DNA of 64,000 nucleotides from Limosilactobacillus antri DSM 16041 (GTDB lineage: Bacteria > Bacillota > Bacilli > Lactobacillales > Lactobacillaceae). This document shows, one piece after another, positions 7,581 to 15,838 of this stretch. Position 1 is the stretch's first letter. Every line of letters begins with the position of its first letter. Location of the stretch: NCBI RefSeq assembly GCF_000160835.1, contig NZ_GG700733.1, positions 332,325-396,324 on the forward strand, given 5' to 3'. Under the pieces are notes generated by a model. That model was not told the origin of the DNA. It saw only the letters and a list, made by a program, of their open reading frames with translations, and did no database searches. The position numbers were made by a program, and so were the translations under genes.

Positions 7581-7651
7581 TGCGTGAATGGTACTTCTTA
7601 TTCTCCTTTATTGCGTTAATTTTCGTTGTGTTTGGGCTGTGCGTTATCTAG
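7577..7651 (+). CDS. Membrane microprotein, 24 residues
   Basis: A tiny ORF with a good ribosome binding site (GGAGG at 7565-7569, 7 bases before ATG 7577). The product begins MMREWYFLFS and continues as an unbroken hydrophobic stretch (FIALIFVVFGLCVI), i.e. a short charged N-terminus and one transmembrane helix. A perfect 18-bp hairpin terminator follows 26 bases after the stop, which supports it as a transcribed unit. Single-helix peptides of this size include type I toxins and small regulators of transporters; I cannot assign either. It was found by reading the gap between annotated genes. Confidence 0.5.
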   Translation: MMREWYFLFSFIALIFVVFGLCVI

Positions 7652-7677
7652 GCAGGGTGCAGGTAGAGCGGGAGCAA

Positions 7678-7717
7678 AAACGTCCCGAATCAGCTAAACA
7701 GCTGATTCGGGACGTTT
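7678..7717. terminator. Perfect bidirectional terminator
   Basis: An 18-bp perfect stem (AAACGTCCCGAATCAGCT) around an AAAC loop, with A-rich and T-rich flanks on both sides. It separates the plus-strand microprotein from the minus-strand MFS gene. Confidence 0.9.
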
Positions 7718-7758
7718 AGTGTTTGCCGCGTGGCACGGCACGGTTTATTCTTATCCAC

Positions 7759-8934
7759 TTATACCATGTGGTTCCGCATCCCAGCGTATTGCCGGCTCAA
7801 GACGATCACCAGCACAGTCGCAAGCAGGGCGTAGATCGAACCGACGTAGCCTAACCGGGTCAGTCCAGTGAACTGCACTGCTTGGGAAGCAGTAAAGGAG
7901 CCGAGGGAGATGCCGATGTTGGCAAAAATGGAATTGAGTGATGACGCCAGGTCCAACGATTGTGGATACTCTTTTTCTGCGATGTCCAAAAACATGAGCT
8001 GGGTGGAAGAACCGTAGCAGGAAAAAGCGACGCAGAGCAGGGCGACAATCAGAATCGCCAGCCACTTAAAGCTGAGCAGGGGGCCAAACGCCAGGTAGAG
8101 GACCGTCATGGCGGCGTAGATGATCGGCAGGCGGTGAATCCCCCCGCGATCGGCCAGGAACCCGCCGAACTTGTTGCCGATGATAAAGAAGATCCCCATT
8201 CCAAATAGGAGCCAGTTTAGCCAGGCATTATCAAAACCCATCCCGCTGGTAATCAACGGCCGGATATAGGTGTAAATCGTATAGTCGGCTGCGCAGATCG
8301 CCACGATGAATAGGACCCCTAACAAAACGCGGTAGTCCTTAAATAAAACAAACTGCTTTTTGAGCCCACTCTTGAATTGCGGGGTATCGCGGGGAACCAG
8401 CCAGAAGAGAAAGCAAAAGGCGATGACGGTAATGATTGTGACCATCCAAAAGCTGTCGTGCCAGGAAAAGCTGGTGCTGATGATGGTCCCAATCGGAATC
8501 CCGATGACAGAAGCAATGCTGAAACCAGCGAACACCCAGGAAACGAGACTGGCCCGCTTTTCGTAAGGAGCAACAAAACTCGCCATGACCAGGACCAGGG
8601 AAATGATAGCCCCAGCGACCGTTGCCGTTAAAATCCGCGAGAGCAGCAGGGAAATAAGGTTAGTGGCTAACGCGGTCCAGGTGTTGCCAATTAGAAAAAT
8701 GACCATCAGCCACAGGAGGACGTGGTGTCGCCGCCAACGGTTAGCCAGCGAGGTAATGACTGGGGTGAAGGCCGCGTAGACAAAGGCGAAGACGGTAACC
8801 AAGAGGCCAAGCGTAGAGAGTGAATCATGGTATTCGTGGGCGATATCGGGTAGGACACCGACAATCATGTATTCATTACAGCCGAGCATAAACGCGATAA
8901 AAACAAACAGAATTGCTTGTAGACGGTACTTCAT
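7759..8934 (-). CDS. MFS exporter, DHA1 drug/sugar efflux type
   Basis: A 391-residue major facilitator with 12 predicted helices, including the N-terminal GCNEYMIVGVLPDIAHEY segment and the ALANRWRRHHVL-type loop 2-3 region (here SLANRWRRHHVLLW). The family (AraJ/YdhP-like, DHA1) exports drugs or sugars by proton antiport. A longer reading frame reaches 9066, but ATG 8934 has AAGGAGG 8 bases upstream and the usual MFS N-terminus, so it is chosen. It lies 98 bases after the pentapeptide-repeat gene on the same strand and could share its promoter. Substrate unknown. Confidence 0.88.
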   Translation of the reverse strand: MKYRLQAILFVFIAFMLGCNEYMIVGVLPDIAHEYHDSLSTLGLLVTVFAFVYAAFTPVITSLANRWRRHHVLLWLMVIFLIGNTWTALATNLISLLLSRILTATVAGAIISLVLVMASFVAPYEKRASLVSWVFAGFSIASVIGIPIGTIISTSFSWHDSFWMVTIITVIAFCFLFWLVPRDTPQFKSGLKKQFVLFKDYRVLLGVLFIVAICAADYTIYTYIRPLITSGMGFDNAWLNWLLFGMGIFFIIGNKFGGFLADRGGIHRLPIIYAAMTVLYLAFGPLLSFKWLAILIVALLCVAFSCYGSSTQLMFLDIAEKEYPQSLDLASSLNSIFANIGISLGSFTASQAVQFTGLTRLGYVGSIYALLATVLVIVLSRQYAGMRNHMV

Positions 8935-9032
8935 AGTAGTCCTCCTTAACTTGAATTTTTCCGTAACCAAATCATTATACGTAAAAAGCCAACTGGTAAT
9001 CAAGAATAAAGTCCAGTTGGCTCGAATTAAAT

Positions 9033-9731
9033 TTAGTATGCCATGGCTTCTTCCCTGGTCAGCCAAAAATGGATGCCAGTGGTGGAGTCGTACCAGCGGT
9101 CTGCGTTGAAATTAGCAACGGTGACCCAGTGCCCCTTCCGGTAAACAAAGTTTTCATCAACGAGGGACCAGGATTCATCATATTCCTCAGTTTGGGCGAA
9201 ATTAGTGATTTTGAGGACCTTGGCCTTATTGCACCGGCAAGACGGGCGGGTCGCCGAAGTACGGAGAGCATCAGCTGGAACCAGCAATTGAACAATTCGG
9301 TCATTAAAACACTTCTTAAAGGCAACGAAGGGACCGGTTGCCGGGCAGTGGAGGCGGAACCACTTGGTCGCCGGGCTGCTGACAATCCCGGTCAGGTCGG
9401 CCCTTTCTAGGACGGCACCGTAGAGGTTTGCCCCGCTAATGTCACTGTGGCTTAAATTAGCCCGGCGCAGGGAAGCGGTCCGGAGATCAGCGTCCCGTAA
9501 GTCGGCATCCGCTAGCGAGCAGTCGTCGAGGTATGTGTTGTGGAGGATGGCGCCCTCAAGATTGGCCTGGTCAAGCACAACGTTTTGAAAATGGGCGGCA
9601 GAAAAATCGATTCCCCGCAGGTCGGCCCCCGTCAAGTCGAGGTTTGCAAACCAATGCTCCCGTAACGGCGGCCGCTTGTTGACCGGCTGGGCCGTGACCG
9701 CTTGTAATTGCGCGATGCTGCCTGTTTCCAT
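9033..9731 (-). CDS. Pentapeptide-repeat protein with C-terminal DUF5758-like domain
   Basis: A 232-residue protein. Residues about 25-115 are a run of A(D/N)LxX-type pentapeptides (LTGADLRGIDF, ANLEGAIL, ADLRDADLRTASLRRANL, GANLYGAVLERADL) expected to form a right-handed quadrilateral beta-helix. The C-terminal part (ATKWFRLHCPATGPFVAFKK, LLVPADALRTSATRPSCRC) resembles the DUF5758 domain; that assignment is from memory. Some pentapeptide proteins (Qnr, MfpA) mimic DNA and protect gyrase, but nothing here proves that role. A TTG at 9782 overlapping the upstream gene is possible; ATG 9731 after GGGGG is preferred. Third gene of the XRE-methyltransferase row. Confidence 0.8.
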   Translation of the reverse strand: METGSIAQLQAVTAQPVNKRPPLREHWFANLDLTGADLRGIDFSAAHFQNVVLDQANLEGAILHNTYLDDCSLADADLRDADLRTASLRRANLSHSDISGANLYGAVLERADLTGIVSSPATKWFRLHCPATGPFVAFKKCFNDRIVQLLVPADALRTSATRPSCRCNKAKVLKITNFAQTEEYDESWSLVDENFVYRKGHWVTVANFNADRWYDSTTGIHFWLTREEAMAY

Positions 9732-9753
9732 GATGAGCCCCCAATCTAGTAGA

Positions 9754-10611
9754 CTACTGAACCGTATAAATTTGCTCGTCAATCAGGTCAAACGAGTGCA
9801 GCTGCTGGTTCACCTTTTGCAACCGTTCATCTTGGCTGAGCTTTGCTTCCTGCCAGAACTTCTTGGAGTTGGTGGCCCCGTTTCGTTCACCGATCACCAG
9901 GAAGTGAACCTTCGGGTACTCCCGGCGCAGCAGCTGGAGAACTTCCCAGTCGGTTTCCTGTTTGTCGGGCGCCCAGGACATAATAACGAAGTCCACCTGG
10001 TCACCATATTTCTTGATTGCGGAAAGGGCGTCGAGCCGCTCGATTCCAGTAACCGGGTGTCGACCGGTTTCGTTTTCACGTACCCAGTCCTGGCTGTCCG
10101 TTGTGTAGATTTTCTGCTGGGAGTTATTGTTGCGCAAGCCCTTTGAAATATAGCCATTCCCAGCCATGATTTCTAAGACCGGTCGGCCGGCAAGGTAGTC
10201 GGAAAGGGCCTTGGCAAAGGGCGCATTGACGTAGGACCACATCCCGTACGTGTCTTCTAAATAGTCACGGAAGTTGCGTAGTGCCCGGTCGAGCTTTGGC
10301 AGAGCGTCATTATACCGGTTCCACAGTGCGTCGCCCCGCGGATCCCCCTGGGGGTACTGTTCGTTGACCCGCTGGAAAATCGTATCTTGGATATTATCCG
10401 GGAGGAGGAGGCGCGGTAATGGCTGGGGGAGGAGCCCGTTCTTTAACAGGCGGTCACTTTCCAGGACGTTATTAATGAGGTATTTGACCGCCGGAAAATC
10501 CTCGAACAGGTCCCGGTAGCCTTCTAATTCTTGAAGGTAGGGGACGGGTTTTACCGCCTGCTGGGCCTTTTTGACCCGTTTTTTTAGCTGTTTGAGTTTT
10601 TTAGGATTCAT
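9754..10611 (-). CDS. SAM-dependent methyltransferase-like protein
   Basis: A 285-residue soluble protein with a very basic N-terminus (MNPKKLKQLKKRVKKAQQAV). A Rossmann methyltransferase motif I, PVLEIMAGNGYISKGL, occurs near residue 145, and VDFVIMSWAPD near residue 208 resembles motif IV. The substrate (DNA, RNA, protein or small molecule) cannot be inferred; no NPPY or DPPY motif of amino-methyl DNA enzymes is seen. It starts 9 bases after the XRE regulator and ends 22 bases before the pentapeptide gene, so the three form an operon. Confidence 0.75.
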   Translation of the reverse strand: MNPKKLKQLKKRVKKAQQAVKPVPYLQELEGYRDLFEDFPAVKYLINNVLESDRLLKNGLLPQPLPRLLLPDNIQDTIFQRVNEQYPQGDPRGDALWNRYNDALPKLDRALRNFRDYLEDTYGMWSYVNAPFAKALSDYLAGRPVLEIMAGNGYISKGLRNNNSQQKIYTTDSQDWVRENETGRHPVTGIERLDALSAIKKYGDQVDFVIMSWAPDKQETDWEVLQLLRREYPKVHFLVIGERNGATNSKKFWQEAKLSQDERLQKVNQQLHSFDLIDEQIYTVQ

Positions 10612-10620
10612 TTTACTTCA

Positions 10621-11034
10621 CTACTTTAACTTTAGATTGAGCTGCTCCTGCTTGCCGTAAAACTTGTCGGTATCCCGCCGGTTATGCTTGCCCTTGAGGT
10701 AGCCGTCGATCAGCTGGAAGATTTCATAGCGGTCTTCGCTGGAGAGAACGGTTTGGTTGAAGGATAAGTTTTTGCTGGAGAAAAATAATTTGCCGAGGTC
10801 AAAGTCATCCCGGTCGGTTTTACCAGTCAAATAGTCGAGGCTGACGTCAAAGAATTCGGCCAGTTTACGGGCTTCAACGTATGATGGGGTCCGGATTCCC
10901 CGCTCCCAGTTACCGATTTGGGAAGCGGTATTGGGCTTTTCGTTGGGCCCGAGGTTTTGGTTGAGGTGGTTGGCCAGCTCTTTTAAGGTGATTTTTTGGC
11001 CCTTGCGCAGTGCCCGGAGTCTTTCAGGAAACAT
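10621..11034 (-). CDS. XRE-family transcriptional regulator
   Basis: A 137-residue DNA-binding protein. A Cro/C1-type helix-turn-helix spans about residues 3-68 (RLRALRKGQKITLKELANHL ... SQIGNWERGIRTPSYVEARK LAEFFDVSLDYLTG). The remaining 65 residues are a short, charged C-terminal part. The frame extends to 11058, but AAGGAG lies 8 bases before ATG 11034. As first gene of the methyltransferase-pentapeptide operon it is the probable autoregulator of that unit. Confidence 0.88.
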   Translation of the reverse strand: MFPERLRALRKGQKITLKELANHLNQNLGPNEKPNTASQIGNWERGIRTPSYVEARKLAEFFDVSLDYLTGKTDRDDFDLGKLFFSSKNLSFNQTVLSSEDRYEIFQLIDGYLKGKHNRRDTDKFYGKQEQLNLKLK

Positions 11035-11101
11035 CTTCTCACTCCTTTTTAGTGTCAACTCCTATTTTACCATTGGAAACGGCATTTGCTAATGATGAAT
11101 G

Positions 11102-11130
11102 TTACCAAGTAACAGAATGTGTGCTAAAAT
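11102..11130 (+). promoter_or_regulatory. Promoter of the alpha/beta hydrolase gene
   Basis: TTACCA (11102-11107), 17-base spacer, TAAAAT (11125-11130). A start near 11137 rules out the first in-frame ATGs and supports ATG 11156. Confidence 0.5.
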
Positions 11131-11155
11131 ATGTCCGTTAATCAAAAATTACGAC

Positions 11156-12133
11156 ATGGGGTTAATTAATTTGAAAACAGAAGTTACTAAACGCCGCCAT
11201 CTTTGGCGCTGGTTAATCAGCATTATTGTCCTGCTCGCCCTGGCCCTATTTGCGGCCGGGAGCTACTTCTTCACGGTGGCGATGGTGCCGAGCCACAAGT
11301 CCTTTATCCACAACTCTGACCGGATTAGCAAGAGTGATCCCTTATATGCACAGAAAATGTGGTTTAAGCAGGCTCCCAAGCAGCAATGGACAATGAAGTC
11401 AGCGCACGGCAATTACCGGCTAGTGGCTGATTACCTCCCCGCCGCCCAGCCGACTACTAAAAACGTGATTATCTTACACGGCTTCATGGGTCGGAAAGAG
11501 AAGATGGGCGAGTATGCGGCAATGTTTCACCAGCTGGGTTATAACGTTTTGCTGCCGGATGCCCGGGCGCACGGGCAAAGTCAGGGGAAATACATTGGCT
11601 ACGGCTGGCCGGAACGCTACGACGTCCGCAAATGGGCGGAAAAACTGGTTACGAAGAACGGCCCGCAGAGTCAAATTGTGATCTTCGGTGTCAGCATGGG
11701 CGGGGCCACAACGATGATGACGAGTGGAATCCCGCTTCCGCACCAGGTCAAGGCACTGGTTGAGGACTGCGGCTACACCAGCTTGAACGCCGAGCTTAAC
11801 TATGAAGCGGGGAACCTGTATAATATTCCCCAGGCAATCCGTGCACCGTTAATCGGGACCCTGAGTCTGATCAACCGGGTTAAGAATGGCTTTTACGTTC
11901 ATGAAGCGAGCGCAACGACGATGCTGGAACGCAATCAGCGGCCGATAATGTTTATCCATGGCGGCGATGACCGCTTTGTCCCGACCCGGATGGTTTACCA
12001 AAACTATGCGGCAACGAAGGGGCCTCGGGAGTTATGGGTGGTGAAGGGTGCTAAACACGCGGCTTCGTATGAAAAGCAGCCATCCTTATACCCGCAACGG
12101 ATTGCGAAATTTTTAAACCATTACGTAAAGTGA
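11156..12133 (+). CDS. Membrane-anchored alpha/beta hydrolase
   Basis: About 325 residues. A basic N-terminus and one transmembrane helix (WLISIIVLLALALFAAGSYF) anchor the enzyme, leaving the hydrolase domain outside the cell. The fold motifs are ILHGFMGRKEKM (oxyanion region), the nucleophile elbow GVSMGGAT, the acid GGDDRFVP and the base KGAKHAAS. The family includes esterases, peptidases and thioesterases, and the substrate is unknown. The frame opens at 11099, upstream of the likely transcript start, so ATG 11156 is used; a TTG at 11171 is an alternative. The next gene begins immediately after its stop. Confidence 0.85.
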   Translation: MGLINLKTEVTKRRHLWRWLISIIVLLALALFAAGSYFFTVAMVPSHKSFIHNSDRISKSDPLYAQKMWFKQAPKQQWTMKSAHGNYRLVADYLPAAQPTTKNVIILHGFMGRKEKMGEYAAMFHQLGYNVLLPDARAHGQSQGKYIGYGWPERYDVRKWAEKLVTKNGPQSQIVIFGVSMGGATTMMTSGIPLPHQVKALVEDCGYTSLNAELNYEAGNLYNIPQAIRAPLIGTLSLINRVKNGFYVHEASATTMLERNQRPIMFIHGGDDRFVPTRMVYQNYAATKGPRELWVVKGAKHAASYEKQPSLYPQRIAKFLNHYVK

Positions 12134-12499
12134 GTGAGTAAAATGCGACTGTTAATTATCTTAATGATGTTAATTGCGGTTGAACATCTGGGAATCATGG
12201 CAATGGAGATTTGGGGGCGGCCCGAACAGCAGGCACGCGCGTTTGACCTCCCGGTGGAGTATACCAGGCAGCGGCCTGCTCGGATTTCCTTTGCCAACCA
12301 GGGGATTTACAATGGGATGTTGGGGGTCCTCATTATTGCCAGCTACTGGCTGGTTCACGGGATCACTCTGATTACCGTTTGGCAGCTATTGCTGGTCTTC
12401 ATCATGGTCGTGGCCCTTTTTGGCGGTTTTACAGCGACCCGGAAGATTTGGCTGTTCCAACTGCTGCCAGCGGTCGTGGCCTTCCTGTTAACGTTATAA
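12134..12499 (+). CDS. DUF1304-type small membrane protein
   Basis: A 121-residue protein with four hydrophobic segments and a central hydrophilic loop. The pattern ...IAVEHLGIMAMEIWG... FANQGIYNGMLG... matches the DUF1304 family, whose function is unknown. It begins with GTG directly abutting the hydrolase stop (ATG 12143 is an alternative), so the two are one operon. Confidence 0.75.
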   Translation: MSKMRLLIILMMLIAVEHLGIMAMEIWGRPEQQARAFDLPVEYTRQRPARISFANQGIYNGMLGVLIIASYWLVHGITLITVWQLLLVFIMVVALFGGFTATRKIWLFQLLPAVVAFLLTL

Positions 12500-12509
12500 G
12501 AAAAACTAA

Positions 12510-12704
12510 GGGAGTGGGAAACAACCTCCTCGACAAGGCGTATGGATAACCTAGAACGATAGTTGGCACGGTACGGGCCGGCTAGCGTTCGTAGGCAAAT
12601 AGCATTGCTTCGCGGCGTTATACACTAGCCTTGTGGTTGCGACACGAAGTTAGCCTGTAGGTTTTCCACGTTATCTTTGTAATAGTTAAGAACTAACATG
12701 AGGC
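12510..12704 (+). repeat. Dispersed structured repeat, copy 1
   Basis: This stretch shares long near-identical blocks with 36293-36442: the GGGAGTGGGAAA.AACCTCC lead, the block from GACAAGGCGTATGG through the GGCTAGCGTTCGTAG end (about 60 bases), CACTAGCCTTGTGGTT, and TTTTCCACGTTATCTTTG. It differs by two insertions of about 25 bases each. GGCTAG/CTAGCC and GGATAACC/GGTT..TCC can pair, so an RNA or DNA fold is likely. It fills the gap between convergent genes. Confidence 0.8.
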
Positions 12705-12709
12705 TGGTG

Positions 12710-14692
12710 CTAGTCAAGGGATTGAACGTAGACGAGTTCATCCGTGGAGATTTGCTCGTTGAGGGCGTTGGCGAGCTCTTGGGAGAGGTTGCCAGCGACC
12801 AGCTGTTCCTGAACGTAGCTGTGTTCGAGTTGGAACGCTTCGATAAACAGACTGGTAGCAATGTCGGTATCAATCGATGCTTCACGGGTAAAGAACCGCT
12901 TCTTCTGCAGGTAGATGTGGTTAACCATGGCCACCTCAATGACGTTTTGGGGCGTGGAAACCGAGTGGAGATACTTTTCCACGTTCCGGTAAAGCAGCTT
13001 TTGAATTTCAATAATGCCTTGCCGTTCGTTGTGAGTAATCAACTGGTGACCCGTATCGCTATTGAGCGGTCCGTGGCTCTTGAGGTGCTTTTTTAGTCGG
13101 CGCCGGCGTGCATACCGCCACTTGATCCGGTGCCAGAGGATTACCCAGGATTCACGGAAACTGTGGCGGCTACCCCGGAAAACTGACCGGGCGACGAAGC
13201 TAGCGTAAAATTCCGCCTGCTTTTCGGTAATGGTGCCGTCGTCCGTGAGCTGGTCCAGGGTTGCCAGTTCGACCTGGTGGGCCTTTTTGACCAGTTGCTC
13301 AAAGAGTTCCCGGTTGAAAGTGTGAAACTGCCGGATCTGGCTGGCCAGCTGGTCAGCAACGAAGGCCTGTTCCCGCCGGTGGTCGTTATTGCTATGGAGG
13401 ACGTTGATGGCGTGGTGGACGGTCTTATTAAACGCTTGTTGGAACTCCTCTTCAGTATAGTCGCGGGATTTTGGTGGCAGTAATAGCGGGTAGGCTACGG
13501 CGCCAACAATAATGCTGATGAGGATCACAAACGCCGCGATTAAGATCATTGAATTCCGGAAAGCAAAGGTATGATGGTTGATCATCACCGGCAGGGAGAA
13601 GGCCAGTGCCAGGGTGATCGTTCCGTGAATACCCCCAATCGCCATCAGGAGGCTGTCCCGATTACGGTTTTCTTGTGCCGAGTGGATATTGACCAGGCGA
13701 AAACGGGTCCATAAAAAGCGGAGCAGAGTCATGATGATATAGAGCGCCAGGGCAATCCACAGCAGGTTGAGCAGGTTTCGGGGAGCGGTGCGGCGGAGAA
13801 CCTGAGGAAGCATCACGCCCAGGAGGACGAACACGACTCCGTTCAAGGCGTCACTGATGATGGTCCAGATCGTGGTGGTGGCCATTTGAACCTTGGTTGA
13901 GGTTAGCCGCAGGCGGTCATAGAGGATACTGTGGACGATTCCTGCCGAAACGACGGCTAAGATACCGGAAAGGTGCAGTTCTTCCGCTAGCCAGTAGACG
14001 ACGATCGGGGTCATGACGTTGATCGGGATAACGATGGAGGCAATGTCAACGTGGTTGCGCATCAACCGTTGCCGAAGGCTGATTACCAGGTTCCCCATGA
14101 TTGCCCCGAAGATGATCCCGCCAAAAAAGACGTAGGCAAAGATCCACAGGCTGTGACCCAATGAGAATTCACCTGACTGGTAGGCGGCCAGGGAAAGGTC
14201 GAGGAGGACGATCCCTGAGGCGTCGTTGAAGAGTGACTCGTATTCCAGGGCGCCATTGACGTTTTCCGGGACCGTCATGTTGGAGGTAATTGACTTCACC
14301 GCTACCGCATCAGTCGGGGTAATAATCGATGCCAGCATGAAGGCCAGGGCAAACGGAAAGACGGTTGGCAGGGCGAGGTGCAGGATGGCCCCCGAAATCA
14401 GGACGGTTACCAGTGCGAGGAGAACCGAGATTGACAAAATTGACTTATAATTACTGGACAGGTAGCGGAACGACTGGTTTTGGCCGTCGTTGAACATCAA
14501 TGGTGCAATTACGACCATCATAAATAGTTCCGGGTGCATCGTAAAGTCGGTGGCCGAGGTTGGCAGTGAAGCTAGCAGGACCCCCGCAATGATTTGGTAA
14601 ATGGATAGCGGGAGCTTGGGATATACCAAGTGAATGACGTTAGCAACAACCACGGTCGTAAACAGCAGAATAATTCCTAAAAGCAAGCCCAT
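12710..14692 (-). CDS. Na+/H+ antiporter, CPA1 family
   Basis: A 660-residue protein. The N-terminal 400 residues hold about 12 membrane helices with the CPA1 ion-binding signatures TPTDAVAVKSIT and ESLFNDASGIVLLDL. The remaining 250 residues form a long charged cytoplasmic tail, as in bacterial NhaP/YjcE-like exchangers. It expels Na+ (or K+) in exchange for protons and helps pH and salt balance. The ATG at 14692 is 13 bases after GGGGAG, a long spacing, but no closer start exists in frame. Confidence 0.9.
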   Translation of the reverse strand: MGLLLGIILLFTTVVVANVIHLVYPKLPLSIYQIIAGVLLASLPTSATDFTMHPELFMMVVIAPLMFNDGQNQSFRYLSSNYKSILSISVLLALVTVLISGAILHLALPTVFPFALAFMLASIITPTDAVAVKSITSNMTVPENVNGALEYESLFNDASGIVLLDLSLAAYQSGEFSLGHSLWIFAYVFFGGIIFGAIMGNLVISLRQRLMRNHVDIASIVIPINVMTPIVVYWLAEELHLSGILAVVSAGIVHSILYDRLRLTSTKVQMATTTIWTIISDALNGVVFVLLGVMLPQVLRRTAPRNLLNLLWIALALYIIMTLLRFLWTRFRLVNIHSAQENRNRDSLLMAIGGIHGTITLALAFSLPVMINHHTFAFRNSMILIAAFVILISIIVGAVAYPLLLPPKSRDYTEEEFQQAFNKTVHHAINVLHSNNDHRREQAFVADQLASQIRQFHTFNRELFEQLVKKAHQVELATLDQLTDDGTITEKQAEFYASFVARSVFRGSRHSFRESWVILWHRIKWRYARRRRLKKHLKSHGPLNSDTGHQLITHNERQGIIEIQKLLYRNVEKYLHSVSTPQNVIEVAMVNHIYLQKKRFFTREASIDTDIATSLFIEAFQLEHSYVQEQLVAGNLSQELANALNEQISTDELVYVQSLD

Positions 14693-14721
14693 AAGATTAA
14701 CATTCTCCCCTTTATAGCGCT

Positions 14722-14763
14722 AAACGGCCCCACCATTCGGGCAAGACGAATACCGGGGCCGGA
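14722..14763 (-). terminator. Terminator of the DUF4870 gene
   Basis: On minus, CGGCCCC/GGGGCCG with inner ATTCG/CGAAT, followed by TTTAG. It sits between the DUF4870 gene and the antiporter. Confidence 0.65.
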
Positions 14764-14804
14764 TAAATATTTCGACAAGGCGTAAAACAGTCCACTGGCC
14801 GCAC

Positions 14805-15146
14805 CTAATCCCGCCCTAACAGCATTTTGACCCCCATCGCAACGTTGTAGATAAACAACAAAAGGGCGATCAGGAGGGCAAAGGTCAGCAGGACCCCGAG
14901 GAGCGCCCCCGCGTGGAAAGTATAGCTGCGCAGGGCACCGATGCTGACGACCAGCGCGGCAAAGATAACGTAAAGCAACGGGAAGATCTGGCTCCAAAAG
15001 GCCTTGCTGGCGTTGTGAACAATTGAGGCCTCGTCACTCGCCCGGGCGATGATCCAGACGATTAAGGGAAAAACAACTGGTAGAAAGAAGATGCTGAAGT
15101 AGGAAAGTGCGTTGACAATTCGTGTGGAAATACTGTTATTATTCAT
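14805..15146 (-). CDS. DUF4870-type membrane protein
   Basis: A 113-residue protein with three hydrophobic segments and the family-like opening NALSYFSIFFLPVVFPLIVW followed by the loop ASDEASIVHNASKAFWSQI. Function unknown. GGAAGGA precedes its ATG. It lies 38 bases after ykoC on the same strand and may be cotranscribed. Confidence 0.75.
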   Translation of the reverse strand: MNNNSISTRIVNALSYFSIFFLPVVFPLIVWIIARASDEASIVHNASKAFWSQIFPLLYVIFAALVVSIGALRSYTFHAGALLGVLLTFALLIALLLFIYNVAMGVKMLLGRD

Positions 15147-15184
15147 AAGCGTTCCTTCCTTTTTCCTATATTATGACTGATAAG

Positions 15185-15838
15185 TTAAGGAAGCGCAATT
15201 ATTACTATTTGAACGATTAGTAAAATTAAAAATAGGGTTAGCCAGTCACGCTTGGTTATCTTGATCACCTGAGCGGCGGAACGGGGAGCCCCTTCCTTAA
15301 AGCCGTGCGTTTCCATTGCCTGAGCCAACTGGTCAGACCAGGCGATGGCGGACAGGATTGCTTTGAAGTACAGGGTCGGTGACCACCAGTGGAGGATTAC
15401 TCCCCGCATTTGCCCAGCAACCCGAATGGTAACCACGTTTTGTTTGATCCGGGGAAGCAGGTTGAGGGCTGCCAGAAAGCCATAGGCAAATTTGCTGGGC
15501 AGGCGACAGTTCTGTTCTAGTGATCGGATCAAGGTGAGCTTGCTGGTAGTTAGTGTGACGGCTGCTCCAACACTGACGTAGCAGTACAGGCGGCTAACCA
15601 GCACCCAGGCAAAGAAGAGGTTGCGCGTGGGGGAGAAAAAGCCGATGGTCATAAAGAGGGCTGCCGCCGGAATCATGGTGATAAGCAGGAGCTGGCCTAG
15701 TTTGCCCCAGGGAACCGCTTGGGCAACGAGGTAGGCCAGGGCGGCTGCGATGATAACGAGGTTACCAAGAAGGTGGTCGGTGAAAGTTATTTCCAGGGAA
15801 ATAATCAGGGCCAGGATTAACTTAAAACTAGGGTTCAT
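15185..15838 (-). CDS. ykoC: Energy-coupling transmembrane protein YkoC (EcfT-like)
   Basis: A 217-residue CbiQ/EcfT-type membrane component that links the substrate-binding subunit to the ATPase. Five hydrophobic segments are seen, and the coupling region reads AGQMRGV ... ETHGFKEGAPRS, the family's Arg/Gly coupling motifs. GAGGAGG serves ATG 15838, which overlaps the end of ykoD by 11 bases, so it is translationally coupled. Together with ykoD and ykoE it forms a thiamine-related ECF importer. Confidence 0.88.
   Translation of the reverse strand: MNPSFKLILALIISLEITFTDHLLGNLVIIAAALAYLVAQAVPWGKLGQLLLITMIPAAALFMTIGFFSPTRNLFFAWVLVSRLYCYVSVGAAVTLTTSKLTLIRSLEQNCRLPSKFAYGFLAALNLLPRIKQNVVTIRVAGQMRGVILHWWSPTLYFKAILSAIAWSDQLAQAMETHGFKEGAPRSAAQVIKITKRDWLTLFLILLIVQIVIIALP

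Noticed and set aside
14679..14703. Eight-codon leader ORF (MLILWACF) before the CPA1 antiporter
   Set aside because: Its ATG is only two bases from GGGGAG and no terminator or alternative fold follows; better read as the antiporter's own ribosome binding site.
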